From: Microvelia longipes | Taxonomy: Eukaryota; Arthropoda; Insecta; Hemiptera; Veliidae | Length of the DNA stretch: 64,000 nucleotides | Assembly: GCA_018340805.1 (NCBI GenBank) | Contig: JACMZG010001863.1 | Span: 23,606,377 to 23,670,376, forward strand | Direction of reading: 5' to 3' | Shown: positions 57,768-64,000 of the stretch, piece by piece | How the letters are laid out: the number at the start of each line of letters is the position of its first letter | Numbering within the stretch: the first letter of the stretch is position 1 | Notes under the pieces: model-generated | What the model saw: only the letters and a program-made list of their open reading frames with translations | The model's database searches: none | What the model was told of the DNA's origin: nothing | Made by a program: the position numbers and the translations under genes

Positions 57768-59758
57768 TTTTGTGATTATGTGTTAGTGTTTCTTGTCTTA
57801 TTTGTTGTATTCGCTTTCTTGAAATTCTAGGCATCTTGCTAATAAATAAAGTTACAATTTAATTTTATAATAAAAATTATTTTTCAAGTGATACATAAAA
57901 TAAACATTGATTTAACAATCAATAGTTGCTATTAAAATATTTGTTCGTTAATATGTACATTATCTTTGCTGTTGTCTAAATTATGGTAAACTTGTTCTTT
58001 CATTGTTGTTTTTGTCTGCTGATAATTGTTTGTTTTATTTTTTAATGTATTTTATTTTTATATACTATAAAAATGACTTAATTTTGTTGTTATGAAAGTT
58101 AATATAAATATTATAATAGTTATTGATAGGAACTTATGAATTATATTTCCCATTTTGCTACTTATTATAAAATGTAATTTCTAAAAAAGTTAATTTTATT
58201 ACATGATTGGGAGTTCTTTATGGTTTTTAGCGATTTTTTCCGTTTGCATGTTTTTTAAGTTAACTTTTTGCCATTAATGGTAGTTTATGAATTAGAAATA
58301 AAAAATATTTGTAGGTAGCATAGATAGCTACTGTATGGTTTGTGTGCACAGATTAATTTTTTTAGTATTATTATTTTTTTATTGATAAGTTTTATTGCTT
58401 GGTTTTCTCTTTTTATTTTTCTTGGTTTTGATTGTTTAGTTTGCCACAAATTTTGTTCTTCAGTTTCTGTGTAGTATTTTTTATAGTTCTTTAATTTAAA
58501 AAAACATGTGCAAGTTATTAATTAAAACAAATTATGTGTATAGGGTGACTGGTGATGTTTGTGAGAAAATTAATGAGGGAATTCTTAACCTCAAGTGCTA
58601 CAAAAAGCATGATAAAATTTTCTACCCTTTTCCCAGAAGGTCAATTTTTATTATTTTTATAATATCTTGACATTCTCTTTTATGATGTAATTAGTTTCCA
58701 AAATCACTCTATTAGAAGATTAAATTTGAATGGTGCTGAAGAAAAGGCTTACGTCTATGTAAAAAGGATTTCTATTAAAAATATGAATGGATATGATGAA
58801 ATAAATGTAATATGTTGATTTAAGTATAGAACAGTGATATTTACCCTAACGGTAAAACATTGGGTTGAGGGAAAATCTTCTCTGATATATACTCATAACT
58901 CAAGAAGGCCGTCACGCCGTCACCCTGTTTTAAACTAATTTTCAATATTGATTCAATCGCATACAATTATTTATTGCTTTATTTTGTCTTTTAGTACAAT
59001 TTTATTTTTATACTTCTCTTTATTGTTTTGTACTTAACGGTTATTTCTTTGACCATTACTCTAGTTAGTAGAAAGAGAAGTAAAGTTGTTTAAATGATGC
59101 CGTTCAATAATTTCTTATAGAAACAACTTATAATTTTAATTATGTTTTTATACTAGGTGTAAAAATTAAAAGTCTTTCTAGAGAGCTGATGTTAAGTTTG
59201 GTTTTTTTATTCATCCATTTCAAGCACAAAATTTGCAGTCCAAAGAAAATAATACAAGCTCACTAATTATTATTAAATATGACATAATATTGCAGACAGT
59301 GATGTGGGATTTTATTAATTTATTACTTCATTTACTGACCCGTTTTTACCTCTTAACTATTAATTTCCTAACAATGGCATGCACGCACATGACATGATGT
59401 GTTATGTTCATTGCCTTGTCTCAGAAAACTGCACCCTGTCCTGAATTATTGGCTGAAACTGAATTTGTCTATTATCTTCTAGAAATGCTAGATCCTATAA
59501 GCAATAATTAATATAAGCAGGCCAAGTAATTATCTAGTTGAGTAAGGTAATAAAAGTAATTATCGAATAATTATTTCTGGGTTTATTTTAACCTTACTTA
59601 GTATAACCAGGTACTTTACCACATCCCTCAAAGCTTTTAAAAATGTATTCCATTCTAATGGAAGCGGCGGTCCTTTTTTGTTTCTTTAAAGAGATAAAAA
59701 CATTTTGTTCTTACTAAATCCATTACTAATTTGTATTTATTTGTTTGTTTTTATTTAG

Positions 59759-59877
59759 GATATTACTTGGAACGTTCATAACAGCAACAGTACTCTTTAT
59801 TCTTATATTTGTTGTTGTTCCTGTTGTATATAGATCTTCATATTCATTCCAAAGGAGCTTATTATTCCTTAATTTTG
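59759..59877 (+). CDS. ABHD12: ABHD12-like lysophosphatidylserine lipase, exon 2
   Basis: 119 nt between TTATTTAG and GTGAGT. It enters with one base completing Val and leaves after one base of the next codon. It encodes a long membrane segment (ILLGTFITATVLFILIFVVV then PVVY) followed by a basic, membrane-proximal stretch ending SLLFLNF. The 'FLNF' plus Val of exon 3 matches the 'IFLNFV' that follows the membrane anchor in ABHD12 proteins. This is the segment that sets the enzyme's membrane topology. The start and stop of the exon are supported by consensus splice sites and by the phase on both sides. Confidence 0.85.
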
Positions 59878-60358
59878 GTGAGTAACTTTATTTGTTTACA
59901 TTTAACTATATGTATGCATCTGTCTCGTTAATTTTTAATAATAGAGGTCTTGTACCCTATTTTAATAATTTTATAGAATATTGTAATAAAAAAAGACTAA
60001 TATTATGTTTCGGCTTTAGATCCATTATCAATCTTAAAAATAAACATATTTATAAATAATTAGACAAAGGATCCTATTGATTTTTTAAGAAAACTTCTGC
60101 ACTTAATTTCTTTTAACCTGCTAATCATTGAGAAATGTTTAATTACTCTGTGATTAAGTGTATGAAAAATAATAAGAGCTAACTCTCAAAATAAGTAATT
60201 TATCAATATTGTTGCTTCCCAATTAATTTTTCCTTTTTTGTATTTTGACCATAATGTTTACCTCTTTTTGAAGTTTAATAATTTTGGTTTATTACTAGTC
60301 ATAAATTTGAGTGCTTATATTATCATGTCTACCGAGGCACACTGGCTAAGACAGCAGT

Positions 60359-60516
60359 ACACACAGTTATAATCAGTTGACAGTGTGGGAAAATAATGTT
60401 AGGGAGCCAATAAGATTAGTCGTAGATGTTAAACCACACCCATGATTTCATATCGGACCAACCTCATTGGTTCCTCAATAATATTTCCCACACTGTCAAC
60501 TGGTTATAACCATGTT
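60359..60516. mobile_element. MITE, family A, copy 2
   Basis: 'acacagttataatcagttga' and 'cagtgtgggaaaat' on the left, and the complement ending 'ctggttataaccatgt' on the right. The interior 'gagccaataagattagtcg' and 'ttggttcctc' is as in copy 1. Confidence 0.85.
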
Positions 60517-60665
60517 TTAATAAACATGGTTTTTAATAAAAACTGTAGTTATCTACAGTAATAATCTACCTTTTAAAACAGTTACCAATACCTACCTGAT
60601 TCTAAATCAGTCCAAGGAACCAAAGTTTCCACTGCTTTTACCTTTTTTTTCTCGGTGCAAACTTA

Positions 60666-60992
60666 TTTTTCTATCATCATAGAATAATTTTTAATATTAG
60701 AATTTTCTATAGTTTTTAAGTTATATTTATTTAGCTCATATTCATGTATTGCTGTATTAATACAAGTATTCAAAATCATATTTAATTCTTGTAACCATGA
60801 AATGTTTTCATTATATATATTGTTTCTGTAGTAGGTATGTATTTGTTTATTAAATAAAGGAAAATTTTTACTTAAAAACCTCTTATTTACATTTACTCTT
60901 TTGTTTATTTTATTTATTGTTTGAATCAGTCTATGTATTTGTTGAAGACAAACATATTTCTGTTTAATACTTTTGTTTAGTCTTAAAATCAC
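60666..60992 (-). other. unrecognised minus-strand open frame in ABHD12 intron 2
   Basis: 109 codons open without an ATG at the start, reading KQKYVCLQQIHRLIQTINKI early and NISWLQELNMILNTCINTAI later, ending TAA near 60665. It is N/K/I-rich, as expected in AT-rich DNA, yet has spaced W, Y, H and C and a helical look. A possible acceptor (TTAAACAG on the minus strand) lies near 60959. It may be an exon of a nested gene, a decayed transposon, or chance. No family is recognised. Confidence 0.2.
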
Positions 60993-61752
60993 AAATTAAT
61001 TTTTTTGTTATAATTTATCAATAGCTAAATCGATACGAATTGTTTAATCACAAATAAAATGATTCTTTTTAATAATTATTTCTTAGTTTTCCTTGAAATA
61101 CATTAAAGCATAGTTTATTGACAGTTAAAATATTGTAATCAATTGTTGAAGTTAAACAACTTCAACAACTTAAATTATAAATCATTAAGTTTTCCTCATT
61201 ATTATTATTATTATTCAATTTTATTGGTTAGTAGTAGTAATCAGGCTCATAATAATAAAAATAATAGAAAATGGATGGTGATAATAAATAAATCATAAAT
61301 GCCCCTTTCAGGCATTCCGGCCCATATTTTTATTTACTTTGCAGGAACCATCTCAGGTGGGATGGTTCCTCTGCACTCAAAGTACTAATGGGTAGCTGAA
61401 CAAATGTAACCTCTAGGTTTCCCAATAAGGTGGTTTTTAAGTTCCCGACACAAATCATTCTCTAAACATCCAATCCATTACCACGAGATTTTTCATATAA
61501 ACTGATTTTTATCAATGGAAAATGGATATTTAAGAGTTTATTTCTTTTGAAATGAATATAAGAATATACAATTTAACTAAAACGCATAAACAAACAAATT
61601 TAAATGAATTAAATTAACTATGGAAAATTAAGGGTGTATCATAGCCCTTACCACTAGTCATTGCTTGTAACTTGGAGAATTTACTACAGCTGTCTATTAA
61701 AGTTGGCAAAAAAATAATTGTGTAAGATTGTTTTTGGTATAGAATTTTTTAT

Positions 61753-61915
61753 TGTGTAACGTGTTATAATCAGTTGACAGCATGTCAAAATAATGCGAAG
61801 AAGCCAATGAGGATAGTCCTGGAGGTTAAACCACACCCCCAATTTATTATCAGGCCAATCTAATTGGTTCCTCAAAACTATTTTCCCAAGCTGTCAACTG
61901 ATTATAACTGTGTGC
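61753..61915. mobile_element. MITE, family A, copy 3
   Basis: 'gtgttataatcagttgacag' on the left, 'ctgtcaactgattataactg' on the right. The interior 'gaagccaatgaggatagtcc' and 'attggttcctc' is shared with copies 1 and 2. The minus frame 61684-61875 is its shadow. Confidence 0.85.
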
Positions 61916-61995
61916 TATACTATACTTCACTAATACTATACTATACTATATACTACTATAGTATACAATATACTAATACTATACTATACTTTGCT
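61915..61995. repeat. (CTATA)n-rich microsatellite
   Basis: Repeated 'actatactata' words with 'tactactatag' and 'tactaatacta' interruptions, directly at the right edge of the MITE. Confidence 0.8.
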
Positions 61996-62824
61996 ATTCT
62001 ATAATTCAATTTATAAAAAGTGAAACCTCGGACCTCTGGCGCTGAAAATAAGTGCTTCTATGACTATGGTTGTGTAGGTTGCAGAGTATTAAAATTTGTA
62101 TTTAAAAATAATTTTCTGATCTTTTCAATCAAAGCAGATTTAAGACCTAGAAAAAAATATATTATAATATGAAGAACTAATTATGAGTTTGTTAGTGGTA
62201 CTGCTTTGTCATGTCACTTATAAAATGTTAGTCTATAAGTTGTTTAAGATCATTTCTATCTTACTTGACATCTATAAGCTTGCTATGTAACAGTCTATTT
62301 TGACTTCACCAATACTCGGAGTTGTGAAGTATGTGTTTTTCATTTTCTACAATTTCGCAGCTTTTTGGTTGTCTTTAGAGTTGTTCAATTTTTTTTTATA
62401 AGGATAGTAGATAATAGTATATAGTAGTATATAGATAGTAGATAATAGACTTAAGCCAAACATGTTAATTCTATTTTTCAAGTCACTCATAAGATTACAG
62501 TTGCTTAAAAAATTCTTAAACTTCTAATCTTACATGAATTACATTGTATTTTTTATTTATTTAATATGTTTAATAAATCAAAAAAGTGATTTCAAACCCT
62601 AAAATGAATTAATTATATTTTTTGTCTTGCGGACTTTAAAATAGTAATTTTTACCTCACTAATTCACTTGCAAAGGTTTTATGATTGTCCTCTTTAAATA
62701 TTGTTTTCTGATTAAAATAAGTAAAATAAAGGAAAAATGATTAATTAAGGAAAAAGAAAAAAATAAGACATAAAAGTCCAACCATGAAAACATGCTAATT
62801 ATTCAGCTTTGATTTGTGTTGCAG

Positions 62825-62924
62825 TTTCTGTACCAGTAGATTTTAAAAATCCTGCCAAGTCAGGATTACTTGGAACTAGAAATTTTTATATCAAAACTTC
62901 AGATAATGTCACACTTGGTGTTTG
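62825..62924 (+). CDS. ABHD12: ABHD12-like lysophosphatidylserine lipase, exon 3
   Basis: 100 nt between GTTGCAG and GTGAGT, entering with two bases (completing Val) and leaving after TG of a codon that is TGG in the family. It encodes SVPVDFKNPAKSGLLGTRNF, then YIKTSDNVTLGV and W. This matches the ABHD12 region linking the membrane anchor to the hydrolase fold: 'FLNFVRVPYFIDL...', then a strand ending 'TIGVWH' in the human protein. The Ser-Asp-His triad and oxyanion residues come later and are not in the window, so catalytic competence cannot be judged here. Confidence 0.88.
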
Positions 62925-63775
62925 GTGAGTATTTGTTCTATTCTTATCTTGTTCTTATTTCTTACTCCAGGAATAATCTAACTTACATAATAATACATTT
63001 GTGATTTTTTTATTTCTGAAATAATGCTTATTCTAAAAAAAATGTTTCTGTAAAAATTAAATACTATTTACGAATAAATCACGAGAAAGACAATGCTGTT
63101 TAGTTTAGTTTAGTTTGCTTCCAAATTTACTGAGTAAAAAACTTGGTCTGTTCAAATTTGCATTTAATTGTTCTTCAACACATTGAAATGTGTACAATAT
63201 TATTCATATTGTTTGAAAATAAATCATATTTTGTTGAGAATCTCTTATTTAGCGAGTTTAAAGATTTAACCTTTGAGATTTTGATCAAGAAAGATTTAGA
63301 CATTGAATAGCTATAATTTTTTAATTAATTTTCTAGCACATTCGTTCTTTTTTTCTCCTTTCACTAGTTACCCTACAGATTTGTCTATTGATTTTCATTT
63401 AAACTATAACTATGCTTTTGTACTCACATTGCATTCTAAGTGGTATAAAACCACACATTCTTCACTTAAGTTAAATTTATTTCATATGCATAGTGTGTAG
63501 TTTATTTTCAAGTTTAACAGTTTTTATTGATTTGCCTTTGTTTTCCAATCTAACATGAGTTATTTTTATTGTTTGTTATTTCAGTGACCCTCCTTATAAT
63601 AATGTGTTAGATATTTAAACTGCCTCAAGGTCTAATGTATTGAGTATTGTGATTTCTTTCCTTGATCCCTCTGTCTTTAAGATATTGATACATTTTGATT
63701 TATTGACATCTTGAGATGTTATCAATACAATTTCATCAGTATTTTTGCAACTATTTATTTACTAATAATTAATAA
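62925..63775 (+). other. ABHD12-like intron 3, left part
   Basis: Starts GTGAGT. No continuing exon is found. A consensus-like acceptor at 63583-63584 would add only about 12 codons before a stop and does not match the family. 63600-63660 ('tgcctcaaggtctaatgtat') may be an eroded PQGS box of the following LINE. Confidence 0.5.
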
Positions 63776-64000
63776 ATGTGGGGCTCTTGCTTATCAACTA
63801 AAGATGTTTTTCTGCTACAAAAAAGAGCTATCCGTATACTAGAAGGAGTTAAACAAATAGAAACTTGCAAACCTCTCTTTGTCAAATGGAGAATTATGAC
63901 AGTCTATGGCTTATATATTATGGAATGTTTTAAGCATGTTTTGTGGAATTTGGGCTCTAAACAAAAACAAGGTGATCTCCATCACTACGAGACTAGAAGA
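63776..64000 (+). mobile_element. non-LTR retrotransposon (LINE), C-terminal end of reverse transcriptase ORF
   Basis: An open frame of 75 codons to the window edge includes VFLLQKRAIRILEGVKQIET, then CKPLFVKWRIMTVYGLYIME and finally LHHYETRR. This is the pattern of the C-terminal end of ORF2 in jockey/CR1-like LINEs: 'WG' then LQKRAIR, a conserved Cys plus PLF, a GLY/LYI block, and a terminal H-x-Y-x-TR. It is in the sense orientation inside ABHD12 intron 3. The start is 5'-truncated or rearranged (stop codons just upstream). The 3' end is outside the window. Confidence 0.82.

Larger units (their letters stand above)
56137..59758 (+). other. ABHD12-like intron 1
   Basis: Begins GTGAGT and ends TTATTTAG. 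It contains a 5S-repeat head fragment at 56506-56570 and a full copy at 57078-57767. No other exon is supported. Confidence 0.65.
59878..62824 (+). other. ABHD12-like intron 2
   Basis: Begins GTGAGT and ends GTTGCAG. It holds two copies of MITE family A, short (CTATA)n at 61915-61995 and one minus-strand coding-like frame (60666-60992). Confidence 0.7.

Noticed and set aside
63585..63618. Fourth ABHD12 exon after TTATTTCAG
   Set aside because: It would encode only CDPPYNNVLDI then stop, and does not match the conserved WH-x-xP continuation of the family.

Overview
The window is nuclear DNA of an arthropod, most likely an insect. It is very AT-rich. Its protein-coding matches are animal genes with canonical GT-AG introns, and it is crowded with short foldback elements, a 5S rRNA-derived repeat, minisatellites and long (TA)n tracts. 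The order is not determined: a TE-rich hemipteran-like genome would fit, but nothing here proves it. I see no bacterial operons, CRISPR array or tRNA gene.

Two host genes are supported. (1) 25703-27568, minus strand, is an intact 621-codon open frame for RMC1 (Drosophila Bulli), the third subunit of the Mon1-Ccz1 Rab7 exchange factor. Its coding sequence lies in one exon, preceded by a good 3' splice site 61 bp upstream of the ATG. A second frame in that leader overlaps the start codon. (2) From 56051 to the right edge, plus strand, lie the first three coding exons (56051-56136, 59759-59877, 62825-62924) of an ABHD12-type lysophospholipase. The phases match and every donor is GTGAGT. The catalytic part lies beyond the window. 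A LINE reverse-transcriptase C-terminus sits in its third intron and runs off the end.

Region by region. 0-25 kb is a gene desert: a decayed coding scrap at the left edge, four minisatellites (27, 57, about 55 and 29 bp periods), two CA/TA microsatellites, a 168-bp MITE, a foldback at 18.25-18.5 kb, an array of 'GCGAAGCGAG' words at 21.1-21.9 kb and a full-length reverse copy of the 5S-derived repeat at 22.5-23.3 kb. 25.4-29.5 kb holds RMC1 and a 0.5-kb MITE upstream of it. 30-56 kb is another desert with several MITE and foldback elements (33.0, 39.5, 40.0, 40.7, 55.1 kb), more copies of the 5S repeat, and a composite repeat that repeatedly carries (TA)n blocks (43-51 kb). A GC-richer block at 43.9-44.8 kb has a TATA-like box and coding-like scraps. 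56-64 kb is the ABHD12 5' end, with two copies of the 168-bp MITE family and a full-length 5S-derived repeat in its introns.

The most unusual material is the multi-copy repeat carrying the 3' half of 5S rRNA, the long foldbacks able to make dsRNA, a juxtaposed acceptor/donor resembling a recursive splice site at 24.87 kb, and the overlapping leader frame of RMC1. The two genes are not in one pathway, although both act on membranes (late endosome/lysosome identity, and lysophosphatidylserine turnover).
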